NCBI RefSeq assembly: GCF_001953875.1
Contig: NZ_MQUR01000077.1
Coordinates: 1-37,935 of the forward strand
From: Streptomyces amritsarensis
GTDB taxonomy: Bacteria; Actinomycetota; Actinomycetes; Streptomycetales; Streptomycetaceae
DNA: 37,935 bases
Direction: 5' to 3'
Positions 31,191 to 37,935 of this stretch are shown in pieces (within the stretch, counting starts at the first letter, position 1; each line of letters opens with the position of its first letter). The translations under genes were made by a program, and so were the position numbers. The notes below the pieces were generated by a model. That model saw only the letters and a list, made by a program, of their open reading frames with translations, made no database searches and was not told the DNA's origin.

Positions 31191-31939
31191 AGCAACACCA
31201 CTTTGACATCCACACCCTCGCCGCCGCCTACGCCCTCAACGCCCTGGACCCCGCCGAGCGCAGGGCGTTCACCGACCACCTGCCGCACTGCCAGGCATGC
31301 CGCGAGGAGGTCGCCGAGTTCCGGGCCACCGCCGCGCGCCTGGCCGACGCCGCCGCCCAGAGCCCGCCGCCCGCGATGAAGCAGCACGTCATGGCCGCCG
31401 TCGACGGTGTCCGACAACTCCCGCCGCGGGTCACCGGCCCCGCGCCGACCGCCGGCTTCGGCAGCGCGCTGCGCCGCCGGGCCGTCCCCCTCGCGCTGGC
31501 CGCCAGTGTGGTCGCGGCCGCCTCGTTCGCGGGCGTCGCCGCCTGGCAGAACCAGCGGAGCGCGCAGTACCAGCAGCGGGCGATCCAGGCCGAACAGCGC
31601 CTCGACGACGTCAGCGCCGTCCTGGCCGCACCCGACGCCCGTGCGGTGCACGGCCGGGCCAGCAACGGAGCGGCCACCACCGTCGTGGCCTCCGAGCGGC
31701 AGAACCGGGCCGCCTTCACCGCCGCCGGACTGCCCGCGCCCGCCCCCGGCAAGACGTATCAGCTCTGGCTCGACCACGACGGCACCATGCGCCCGGCCGG
31801 GTTCATCCACCAGGACGGCACCGTCCTCATCGACGGGGACACCGCCGGTGCCGGCGCCGTCGGTCTCACCCTCGAACCCGCCGGAGGCTCCAGCCGCCCC
31901 ACCACCGCCCCCCTCCTCCTGCTGGCCCTGCCCACCTGA
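31187..31939 (+). CDS. rskA: anti-sigma-K factor RskA
   Basis: A 250-residue membrane-anchored anti-sigma factor. The N-terminal cytosolic domain holds a zinc anti-sigma motif, His31-x3-Cys35-x2-Cys38 (HLPHCQAC), which would bind SigK. One transmembrane helix follows at about residues 100-120 (AVPLALAASVVAAASFAGVAAWQ), and the outer C-terminal domain ends with the RskA-type YQLWLDHDGTMRPAGFIHQDGTVLI segment. Release of the sigma factor in the family occurs by regulated proteolysis or redox change of the Cys pair. Its start overlaps the sigK stop by 4 bp; 126 bp separate it from the FAD enzyme gene. Confidence 0.93.
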   Translation: MKQHHFDIHTLAAAYALNALDPAERRAFTDHLPHCQACREEVAEFRATAARLADAAAQSPPPAMKQHVMAAVDGVRQLPPRVTGPAPTAGFGSALRRRAVPLALAASVVAAASFAGVAAWQNQRSAQYQQRAIQAEQRLDDVSAVLAAPDARAVHGRASNGAATTVVASERQNRAAFTAAGLPAPAPGKTYQLWLDHDGTMRPAGFIHQDGTVLIDGDTAGAGAVGLTLEPAGGSSRPTTAPLLLLALPT

Positions 31940-32065
31940 CGGCTGACCGTCCCGGCCCGTCCCGCACCACCCCGCGTGCCCCACCACCAATCCCTCCGCC
32001 CGTCCGCGGCGAAGTACGGGAGAGCGACCGCACCCAGCGGCGCGTCGACCGGCGGGAGTACAGAG

Positions 32066-33325
32066 GTGGAAGACCGGAAAGCAGCGGTGATCGGTGCCGG
32101 GGTCGCGGGCCTGACGGCCGCCCACGTCCTGGCGCGTGCGTACGAGGTCACCCTCTACGAGGCTGACGGCCGCCTCGGCGGCCATGCCCACACCCACGAG
32201 CTGCCCGGCCCGGACGGGCGGCCCATGGGTGTGGACTCGGGGTTCATCGTCCACAACGAGCGCACCTACCCGAACCTGCTCCGGCTCTTGCGCGAGCTGG
32301 GAATCGCCACCCAGGACGCCGAGATGAGCATGTCGGTGCGGTGCGACGGCTGCGGCCTGGAGTACGCGGGCGCCCGCGGCCCCGCCGGTCTGTTCACCGG
32401 CCGGGCGGCGCTACGGGGCCGCTACCTGCGCCTGCTCGCGCAAGTGCCGGTCTTCCACCGCAAGGCCCGGCGGCTGCTCGCCGACCCGCCCTCCCACCAC
32501 GTCACCCTGGGCGACTTCCTCCGCGAGAACCGTTTCTCCCCGTACTTCGTCAGCCACTTCGCCCTCCCGCTGGTCTCCGCGGTGTGGTCGTGCCCCGCCC
32601 GCACCGCGCTGTCCTACCCGGCGGCCCACCTGTTCGCGTTCCTCCACCGCCACGGCCTCCTGTCGGTGACGGGCTCCCCGCAGTGGAAGACCGTCACCGG
32701 CGGCTCCGCCGCCTACGTCGACGCCGTGGCCAAGGGCCTGCACCGGGTCCGTACCGCCAGCCCCGTGGCAGCGGTCCAACGGACCGGCAGCGGTGCGCGC
32801 GTCACCACCGGCGACGGAGCCACCGACACCTACGACGCCGTCGTCATAGCCACCCACCCCGACCAGGCCCTCCGCCTCCTCGCCGACCCCACCCCGGACG
32901 AACGGCGGCTCCTGGGCGCCTTCACGTACGCGCCCAACCCCACACTCCTGCACACCGACACCGGCATCCTGCCCCGCTCACCCCGCGCCCGGGCCTGCTG
33001 GAACTACCACCTGCCGGCCTGCGACCCCTCCGCCGAGGCCGTCCGCGTCAGCTACGACATGCGGCGCCTGCAGAACCTCCCCGACGGCGCCGGCTACGTG
33101 GTGAGCCTGGGCGCCGACGACCGGGTGGACGCGCGCCGGGTGGTGCGCCGCATGCTCTACGAACACCCCGTCTACACCCCCGCCTCGGTCGCCGCGCAGA
33201 AGGAACTGCCGCGCCTGAACACCGGCGTGACCGCCTACGCCGGAGCGTGGCACGGCTGGGGCTTCCACGAGGACGGCTGCCGCTCCGGCGCGGCGGCCGC
33301 CCGCGCCCTGGGGGTGCTCTGGTGA
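32066..33325 (+). CDS. FAD-dependent oxidoreductase (amine oxidase-like)
   Basis: A 419-residue flavoprotein with N-terminal FAD motif VIGAGVAGLTAAHVLARAYEVTLYEADGRLGGHAHT and GVDSGFIVHNERTYPNLLRLLRELG, found in the Rv0449c-like family. The sequence later has SVTGSPQWKTVTGGSAAYVDAV and YDAVVIATHPDQALRLL, typical of the flavin amine oxidase/desaturase fold. By locus comparison it probably desaturates or oxidises a membrane fatty acid intermediate. GTG 32066 follows GGGAG. It overlaps the DUF1365 gene by 4 bp (GTGA), which starts a chain of coupled genes. The reading frame is open upstream to 31976 but without a ribosome-binding site. Confidence 0.92.
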   Translation: MEDRKAAVIGAGVAGLTAAHVLARAYEVTLYEADGRLGGHAHTHELPGPDGRPMGVDSGFIVHNERTYPNLLRLLRELGIATQDAEMSMSVRCDGCGLEYAGARGPAGLFTGRAALRGRYLRLLAQVPVFHRKARRLLADPPSHHVTLGDFLRENRFSPYFVSHFALPLVSAVWSCPARTALSYPAAHLFAFLHRHGLLSVTGSPQWKTVTGGSAAYVDAVAKGLHRVRTASPVAAVQRTGSGARVTTGDGATDTYDAVVIATHPDQALRLLADPTPDERRLLGAFTYAPNPTLLHTDTGILPRSPRARACWNYHLPACDPSAEAVRVSYDMRRLQNLPDGAGYVVSLGADDRVDARRVVRRMLYEHPVYTPASVAAQKELPRLNTGVTAYAGAWHGWGFHEDGCRSGAAAARALGVLW

Positions 33326-34068
33326 CCGGGGAGGCGGCGCCCGCCGCCGCGCTGTACGAATGCCTGGTCGTCCACACCCGCACCGCGCCGCTGCGCCACG
33401 ACGTCCGGCACCGCACCTACCTGTGGTGCGTCGACCTCGACCGGCCGCCGGCCCTGCCCCGCGCGCTGCGTCCGCTCGCCCGTTTCGACGCGCGTGACCA
33501 CTTCGCGGGCCGCGCCCCCACGATCCGTGCCGGTCTGGAGGAGTTCCTCGCCTCCCGCGACATAGACATCGCGGGCGGGCGCGTGGTGATGCTGGCCCAC
33601 GCCCGCGTCCTCGGGTTCGTCTTCAACCCCCTCAGCGTCTACTGGTGCCACGACGCGTCGGGGGCGCTGGTGTGCGTCGTGGCGGAGGTCCACAACACCT
33701 ACGGGCAGCGGCACTGCTACCTGCTGCATCCGGACGCCGGCGGCGGGGCGAGGGCGGAGAAGCGGTTCTATGTCTCGCCGTTCTTCCCGGTCGAGGGCCA
33801 CTACCGGATGCGCCTGCCGCTCCCCGGGGAACGCCTCGACCTCACCGTGCACCTCGACACCGAAGCCGGCCGGCCGTTCACCGCCACCGTACGCGGGCGC
33901 GCCCGCCCCGCCACGCCCCGCGCCCTGCTGCGGGCCGCCGCCCGCCGGCCCTGGTCGACCGTCGCCGTCTGGGCCGGGATCCGCTTCCACGGCGTCCGCC
34001 TGCTCCTGCGCGGCCTGCCCGTACAGCCCCGCCCCCGGCACACCCCGCAGAAGGGAATGGTTCCGTGA
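33322..34068 (+). CDS. DUF1365 family protein
   Basis: A 248-residue protein of the DUF1365 family. Signatures: PLRHDVRHRTYLWCVDLDRPP, a conserved VLGFVFNPLSVYWCHDASG, EVHNTYGQRHCYLL and KRFYVSPFFPVEGHYRMRL. No enzymatic role is firmly established; members almost always sit between the FAD oxidoreductase and the cyclopropane synthase-like methyltransferase, which implies work on the same lipid. The C-terminal helix AGIRFHGVRLLLRGLP may be membrane-associated. It overlaps its upstream and downstream genes by 4 bp each (GTGA), so translation is coupled. Confidence 0.92.
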   Translation: MTGEAAPAAALYECLVVHTRTAPLRHDVRHRTYLWCVDLDRPPALPRALRPLARFDARDHFAGRAPTIRAGLEEFLASRDIDIAGGRVVMLAHARVLGFVFNPLSVYWCHDASGALVCVVAEVHNTYGQRHCYLLHPDAGGGARAEKRFYVSPFFPVEGHYRMRLPLPGERLDLTVHLDTEAGRPFTATVRGRARPATPRALLRAAARRPWSTVAVWAGIRFHGVRLLLRGLPVQPRPRHTPQKGMVP

Positions 34069-35492
34069 CCCGACAGGCCACCACGACCGACGACCAGCCG
34101 CACAGGCCCGGCCACCGGGCAGGGCCTGCGGCCCCCCGGCCCCACACGTCGGTCCGCGCCACCGGGACCCCCGAACGGGCGGACCCCGAACGGGCCATCC
34201 CCGAACAGGCGGCCCCTGAACGGGCGATCCCCGAACAGGCGGAGCCTGAGCGGGCCATCCCCGAGCGGGCGGACCCCGCCCGCTGGCCGGACGTGGCCCG
34301 GCTGCCGGCCCCCCGGCCGGTCCGGACCGCCGTCGCCGCACACCTGGTCGGCCGGGCCCTCAGGCGGCTCCCCCTCGACGTACGCGTCGGCTCCACACCC
34401 GGTGCCGCAACCGCCACCCGTCGCCCGGACCTCACCCTCCACGACCCCGACGGCTTCTTCCGACGCATCGGCCGCGACGGCCTGATCGGCTTCGGGGAGT
34501 CCTACATGGCCGGCGAATGGGACAGCGACGACCTGCCCGGTCTGCTGACCGTGCTCGCCACGCGCGTCGACGACCTGGTCCCGGCCCCGCTGCACGGCCT
34601 CCGCCCGCTGTGGGTGTCCACCCGCCCCGGCCGTGACCGCAACACCCGGCGCGGCGCCCGCGAGAACATCCACCGCCACTACGACCTGTCCAACGACCTG
34701 TTCGCCGCCTTCCTCGACCCGACCCTCAGCTACTCCTCCGCCGTCTTCACCTCGTTTCCCGCCCGGTTCGAGGACCTCCCCGCCGCCCAGCACCGCAAGA
34801 TCGACCGCCTCCTCGACCTCGCGCACGTCACGGACGGCACCGAACTGCTGGAGATCGGCACCGGCTGGGGCGAACTCGCCCTGCGCGCCGCCGCCCGCGG
34901 CGCCCGCGTCACCACCCTCACCCTCTCCACCGAACAGGCCGAACTCGCCCGCGCCCGGATCGGCGCCGCCGGGCTCGGCGACCGCGTCGACGTGCGGCTG
35001 TGCGACTACCGCGACGTCGAGGGCCGGTACGACGCAGTGGTCAGCGTCGAGATGATCGAGGCCGTCGGCGCCGAGTACTGGCCCTCCTACTTCGCCGCCC
35101 TGCGCGCCGCGCTCCGCCCCGGCGGGCGCGTCGCCCTCCAGGCCATCACCATGGGACACCGGCAGATGCTCAACACCGCCGCCACCCACACGTGGATCAG
35201 CAAGTACGTCTTCCCCGGCGGCCTGATCCCCTCCCGCCGGGCCATCACCGAGCACGCCGCGGCGGCCGGCCTGCGCACCGAGTCCGACCTCGGCTTCGCC
35301 GAGCACTACGCCCAGACCCTGCGCCTGTGGCGCGAACGGTTCACGGCGAACCGCCGGACCGTCGCCGACCTGGGCTTCGACACCGTCTTCCAGCGGCTCT
35401 GGGAGTTCTACCTGGCCTACTCGGAAGCCGGATTCCGCTCCCGCTACCTGGACGTGCGACAGATCGTCCTGACCGAAGGGACCCCCCGATGA
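34065..35492 (+). CDS. cyclopropane-fatty-acyl-phospholipid synthase family methyltransferase
   Basis: A 475-residue SAM-dependent lipid methyltransferase (CFA synthase/UfaA1 type) that adds a methylene or methyl group to cis double bonds of phospholipid acyl chains. It has LIGFGESYMAGEWDSDDLPGLL, NIHRHYDLSNDLFAAFLDPTLSYSSA, the SAM motif LLEIGTGWGELALRAA, SVEMIEAVGAEYWPSYF and the late YVFPGGLIPS. The catalytic-pocket Tyr/Glu/His residues in these motifs are present. The first 75 residues are a non-family, disordered extension with a 10-residue repeat. GTG 34065 follows AAGGGA and overlaps the DUF1365 stop. UfaA1 of M. tuberculosis, at the matching locus, is reported to make tuberculostearic acid from oleate. 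Confidence 0.93.
   Translation: MTRQATTTDDQPHRPGHRAGPAAPRPHTSVRATGTPERADPERAIPEQAAPERAIPEQAEPERAIPERADPARWPDVARLPAPRPVRTAVAAHLVGRALRRLPLDVRVGSTPGAATATRRPDLTLHDPDGFFRRIGRDGLIGFGESYMAGEWDSDDLPGLLTVLATRVDDLVPAPLHGLRPLWVSTRPGRDRNTRRGARENIHRHYDLSNDLFAAFLDPTLSYSSAVFTSFPARFEDLPAAQHRKIDRLLDLAHVTDGTELLEIGTGWGELALRAAARGARVTTLTLSTEQAELARARIGAAGLGDRVDVRLCDYRDVEGRYDAVVSVEMIEAVGAEYWPSYFAALRAALRPGGRVALQAITMGHRQMLNTAATHTWISKYVFPGGLIPSRRAITEHAAAAGLRTESDLGFAEHYAQTLRLWRERFTANRRTVADLGFDTVFQRLWEFYLAYSEAGFRSRYLDVRQIVLTEGTPR
34171..34280 (+). repeat. 30-bp tandem repeat in the methyltransferase N-terminus
   Basis: Three full 30-bp units (from 34171, 34201 and 34231) plus a partial fourth encode decapeptides of the form PERAIPEQA with small changes. 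The period is exact and in frame. Confidence 0.85.
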
Positions 35493-35539
35493 GACCCGAC
35501 GGGCCCACCGCCGCGGCCACCGCCCGGGAGGGGGAGTGA
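35489..35539 (+). CDS. possible 16-residue coupling micro-ORF
   Basis: ATG 35489 overlaps the methyltransferase stop (ATGA), and its TGA overlaps the GTG start of the DUF1295 gene (GTGA). It would encode MRPDGPTAAATAREGE. It bridges the only non-overlapping junction of the core operon, so it might carry ribosomes across rather than make a functional peptide. Evidence is positional only. Confidence 0.3.
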   Translation: MRPDGPTAAATAREGE

Positions 35540-36360
35540 ACAGCGGCACGGCCTGGGCCGCCCTCGGCACCAACCTCGCCGTCGGCGCGGCCGTCTCGAC
35601 GGCCGTGCTGCTCGCCGCGTTCGCCGTCGGGGCACGCCTGCGCCTGCACCGCGTGGTCGACATCGCCTGGGGCCTCGCCTTCAGCGCCGTCGCCACCGCC
35701 ACCTACCTGCTCTCCGCCGGACACGGAGACCCCGAGAGACGGCTGCTGGTCGCCGCGGCGACCGTCGTGTGGGGGCTGCGGCTGTCGGCGCACATCGCAC
35801 GGCGCTCACGCGGCCACGGGGAGGACCCGCGCTACACCGCGCTCCTCGACAAGGCGCCGGGGAACCGGACCTGGTACGCGCTGCGCACCGTCTACCTCCT
35901 CCAGGCCGCGCTGGTCTGGCTGATCTCCCTGCCCGTCCAGGCGGCCTCCTACGGGGGCGGGCCGGTGGGTGTCCTCGGCGTGCTGGGGCTGGCCGTGTGG
36001 GCCGCGGGACTCGGCTTCGAGGCCGTGGGCGACCACCAGCTGGCCCGGTTCAAGGAGGACCCGGCCAACCGGGGCCGCATCATGGACCGGGGCCTGTGGA
36101 GCTGGACCCGCCATCCCAACTACTTCGGCGACAGCCTCGTCTGGTGGGGCCTGTACCTGCTGGCCTGCACCAGCCTGCCGTCCGCCCTCCTGAGCCTGGC
36201 CTCCCCGGTCGCCATGACGTTGCTGCTGACCGTCGGCAGCGGCAAACGCCTGCTGGAGAAGCACATGGGCGACCGCCCCGGGTACGCCGAGTACGCCGCC
36301 CGCACGAGCGGATTCCTCCCTCTCCCACCCCGCCGCCAGCCCTCGGAACCCAGGAGGTGA
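35536..36360 (+). CDS. DUF1295 membrane protein (steroid 5-alpha reductase-like)
   Basis: A 274-residue integral membrane protein with about six to seven helices. The C-terminal part has ALGFEAV-like AAGLGFEAVGDHQLARFKEDP and the signature RHPNYFGDSLVWWGLYL, shared with the DUF1295/ICMT/5-alpha reductase group, which binds NADPH or SAM near the membrane. It would reduce or methylate a lipid substrate; in the SigK locus it may reduce the methylene intermediate formed by the methyltransferase. GTG 35536 follows GGGAGGGGGA. The next gene starts 3 bp after its stop. Confidence 0.92.
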   Translation: MNSGTAWAALGTNLAVGAAVSTAVLLAAFAVGARLRLHRVVDIAWGLAFSAVATATYLLSAGHGDPERRLLVAAATVVWGLRLSAHIARRSRGHGEDPRYTALLDKAPGNRTWYALRTVYLLQAALVWLISLPVQAASYGGGPVGVLGVLGLAVWAAGLGFEAVGDHQLARFKEDPANRGRIMDRGLWSWTRHPNYFGDSLVWWGLYLLACTSLPSALLSLASPVAMTLLLTVGSGKRLLEKHMGDRPGYAEYAARTSGFLPLPPRRQPSEPRR

Positions 36361-36363
36361 CGT

Positions 36364-37152
36364 GTGAACCCGTCACCCGATGCACCCGATGCACCCGATG
36401 CACCCGATGCTTCCGACGGGCCTGGCGGGGACACCGGCCGTGAGCCGCCCGCGCGGGCCGCCCTGGTCCCGGCATCCGGGCACCGGCTGTCGCAGAGGGC
36501 GACCGCCGCGGTCCTGCTGCTGCACGGCGGCCGGGCCGACGCCCTGAGCCCTCCGCCCCGGCTGAACCTGCCCGCGCTGCGCATGCGGCCGTTCGCGACG
36601 GCCCTCACGCGCGCCACCGCCCACGCCGACGTGCTCGTCGCCCACGTCCGCTACCGGTACCGGGGCTGGAACGGCCACCACGCGCACCCCGTCGCCGACG
36701 CCCGCCGCGCCCTGGAGGAACTCCGCGCCCTCGCCGGACCCGTCCCCGTCGTCCTCGTCGGGCACTCCATGGGCGGCCGCGCCGCACTGCGCGCCGCCGA
36801 GGACCAGCAGGTCACGGGAGTCGTCGTGCTCGCGCCCTGGTGCCCGCCGGCCGAACCCGCCGCCCATCTGCGCGCCCGCGCGGTCGTGGCCCTCCACGAC
36901 GAGCACGACCGCGTCACCAGGGCGGCGGACACCTGGGCCTATCTGGCGCGCGCCCGCGCGGCCGAAGCCCGGGTCCACGCGATCAGGATGCCCCGCGGCG
37001 GCCACGCCATGATCGGCGACGCCGGCCTGTGGCACCGGATCACGGCCGGGGCCGCCGCCGCGCTCCTCGGGCTCGCGCCGTTCCCCGACGGCCCCGACGG
37101 CCCCGCCGGTCCCGACCCGAACGCCGACGCGACGGCGGGGCCCCCGGGGTGA
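36364..37152 (+). CDS. alpha/beta hydrolase
   Basis: A 262-residue alpha/beta hydrolase. The oxyanion region AAVLLLHGGRADALS and the nucleophile elbow VLVGHSMGGRAALRA (Ser) are clear. The acid is probably an Asp in VVALHDEHDRV, and the base His lies in RGGHAMIG. It may be a thioesterase, lipase or esterase. The N-terminus begins with a (Pro-Asp-Ala)n run of four 9-bp repeats, and the C-terminus is Pro/Asp-rich. AGGAGGTGA lies directly before GTG 36364. It starts 3 bp after the DUF1295 stop, so it is the last gene of the operon and an addition to the core set. Confidence 0.9.
   Translation: MNPSPDAPDAPDAPDASDGPGGDTGREPPARAALVPASGHRLSQRATAAVLLLHGGRADALSPPPRLNLPALRMRPFATALTRATAHADVLVAHVRYRYRGWNGHHAHPVADARRALEELRALAGPVPVVLVGHSMGGRAALRAAEDQQVTGVVVLAPWCPPAEPAAHLRARAVVALHDEHDRVTRAADTWAYLARARAAEARVHAIRMPRGGHAMIGDAGLWHRITAGAAAALLGLAPFPDGPDGPAGPDPNADATAGPPG
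36374..36409 (+). repeat. four 9-bp repeats (CACCCGATG) at the hydrolase N-terminus
   Basis: Four perfect tandem copies encode Pro-Asp-Ala repeats and lie just after the start codon. Confidence 0.9.
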
Positions 37153-37160
37153 TCACCCCG
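37145..37160. terminator. palindrome holding two convergent stop codons
   Basis: CGGGGTGATCACCCCG is a perfect 16-bp palindrome whose centre TGATCA provides the stop of the hydrolase gene on one strand and of the MMPL gene on the other. It may act as a short bidirectional terminator, but a tight loop is needed. Confidence 0.5.
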
Positions 37161-37935
37161 CCCGCGCCGCCGGTGCGGTCCGCGGCCCGGCTGCCGCAGC
37201 CGGGCGGGCCAGCGCGCTGGGCCACCAGGCGCGCGGCCCGATGTCGATGACGAGGGCGGGCACCAGCAGGGAACGCACGACGAGGGTGTCCAGCAGGACG
37301 CCGAACGCGACGATGAAGGCGATCTGGACGAGGAAGGCCAGCGGGATCACCATCAGCGCGGCGAAGGTCGCGGCGAGGACGACACCCGCGGAGGTGATGA
37401 CGCCGCCCGTGGTCACGAGCCCCCGCAACACGCCCTCGCGGGTGCCCAGGGTGAGCGTCTCCTCGCGCACGCGGGACATCAGGAAGATGTTGTAGTCGAC
37501 GCCGAGGGCCACCAGGAACACGAACCCGTACAGCGGCACGGACGCGTCCGTGCCGCTGAAGCCCAGCACATTGCCGAACACGAGCGCGGAGACGCCCAGC
37601 GTGGCGAAGAAGTTCAACGCGACCGTCGCCACCAGCAGGACGGGCACGAGCACGGACCGCAGGAGCGCGATCAGGATCAGCAGGATGATGCCGAGAACGA
37701 CCGGGACGATCACGGCGCGGTCGCGGGCCGAGGTCTCCTGGGTGTCGAACTGCTGGGCGGTGTACCCCCCGACCACCGCCTCGGCCCCCGGCACCGCGTG
37801 CACGCGCTCCCGCAGCCGCTGGACCGTCTCCTTCGCCTCGTCGCTGTCCGCCGCCGCGTCCAGCGTGGCGTCCAGACGCACCCGGCCGTCCACGACGAGC
37901 GGAGCCCCCGCCCCCGGCCGGCCGCCGCCCGCGGT
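37153..37935 (-). CDS. MMPL-family (RND) transporter, C-terminal part
   Basis: Partial gene: 260 residues from the C-terminus are visible and the frame continues past the right edge. The MMPL/SSD-type transmembrane block is clear, with about six helices: VIVPVVLGIILLILIALLRS, VATVALNFFATLGVSALVF, the signature YGFVFLVALGVDYNIFLMSRVREE (proton-relay Asp-Tyr pair), TTGGVITSAGVVLAATFAAL and LVQIAFIVAFGVLLDTLVVRSLLVPAL. Such pumps export lipids or siderophores to the cell envelope. Its stop abuts the hydrolase stop. A cell-envelope lipid link with the adjacent fatty-acid genes is possible but unproven. Confidence 0.92.
   Translation of the reverse strand, partial: TAGGGRPGAGAPLVVDGRVRLDATLDAAADSDEAKETVQRLRERVHAVPGAEAVVGGYTAQQFDTQETSARDRAVIVPVVLGIILLILIALLRSVLVPVLLVATVALNFFATLGVSALVFGNVLGFSGTDASVPLYGFVFLVALGVDYNIFLMSRVREETLTLGTREGVLRGLVTTGGVITSAGVVLAATFAALMVIPLAFLVQIAFIVAFGVLLDTLVVRSLLVPALVIDIGPRAWWPSALARPAAAAGPRTAPAARAG

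Overview
The window is about 38 kb of very GC-rich DNA with dense genes, many GTG starts, strong third-position GC bias and Streptomyces-type gene families (DUF6777, PIG-L deacetylase, MT0933-like antitoxin, SigK/RskA). It is most likely chromosomal DNA of a Streptomyces or close relative. No rRNA, tRNA, CRISPR array, transposase or phage gene was seen.

Left part (1-8.4 kb): a catalase-peroxidase gene (katG, minus) faces a Fur-family regulator (plus). Next come a crotonase-family protein, a 2H phosphoesterase, a PIG-L deacetylase, a 0.9 kb gene-free block filled with hairpin-forming repeats, an orphan MT0933-type antitoxin, a DUF1963 protein and small unknown ORFs.

Middle part (8.5-21.6 kb): a secreted NlpC/P60 peptidase faces an MHS-type transporter that is translationally coupled to anmK, so this stretch looks like cell-wall turnover and recycling. 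It is followed by a hemerythrin-type HHE protein, a secreted serine beta-lactamase-like hydrolase, an orphan GltD-like oxidoreductase, a glyceraldehyde-3-phosphate dehydrogenase, a GlxA/AraC regulator, an FAD monooxygenase, and a PadR regulator with its own palindromic operator ahead of an acyl-CoA dehydrogenase.

Right-middle (21.7-29.8 kb): a TetR gene precedes an operon of a DHA2 efflux pump, an SRPBCC protein and a carotenoid oxygenase. Near-identical inverted repeats stand before tetR and before the pump gene. Beyond a 405-bp gene-free stretch lie a 994-residue DUF6777 membrane protein with a huge low-complexity tail and a small secreted His/Trp-rich WXXGXW-repeat protein.

Right end (29.9-37.9 kb): a HATPase regulator, then a tightly overlapping cluster sigK-rskA-FAD oxidoreductase-DUF1365-cyclopropane synthase family methyltransferase-DUF1295-alpha/beta hydrolase. 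The core matches in content the Mycobacterium tuberculosis sigK-rskA/Rv0446c-Rv0449c locus, which points to a stress-controlled modification of membrane fatty acids. An MMPL transporter gene, convergent with it, runs off the right edge.

Most convergent or tandem gene ends carry strong GC-rich hairpins. The most interesting items are the SigK lipid-modification cluster, the hairpin repeat array with covarying arms, the TetR/efflux/carotenoid-oxygenase unit, the expanded DUF6777 protein, and the transporter-anmK coupling.
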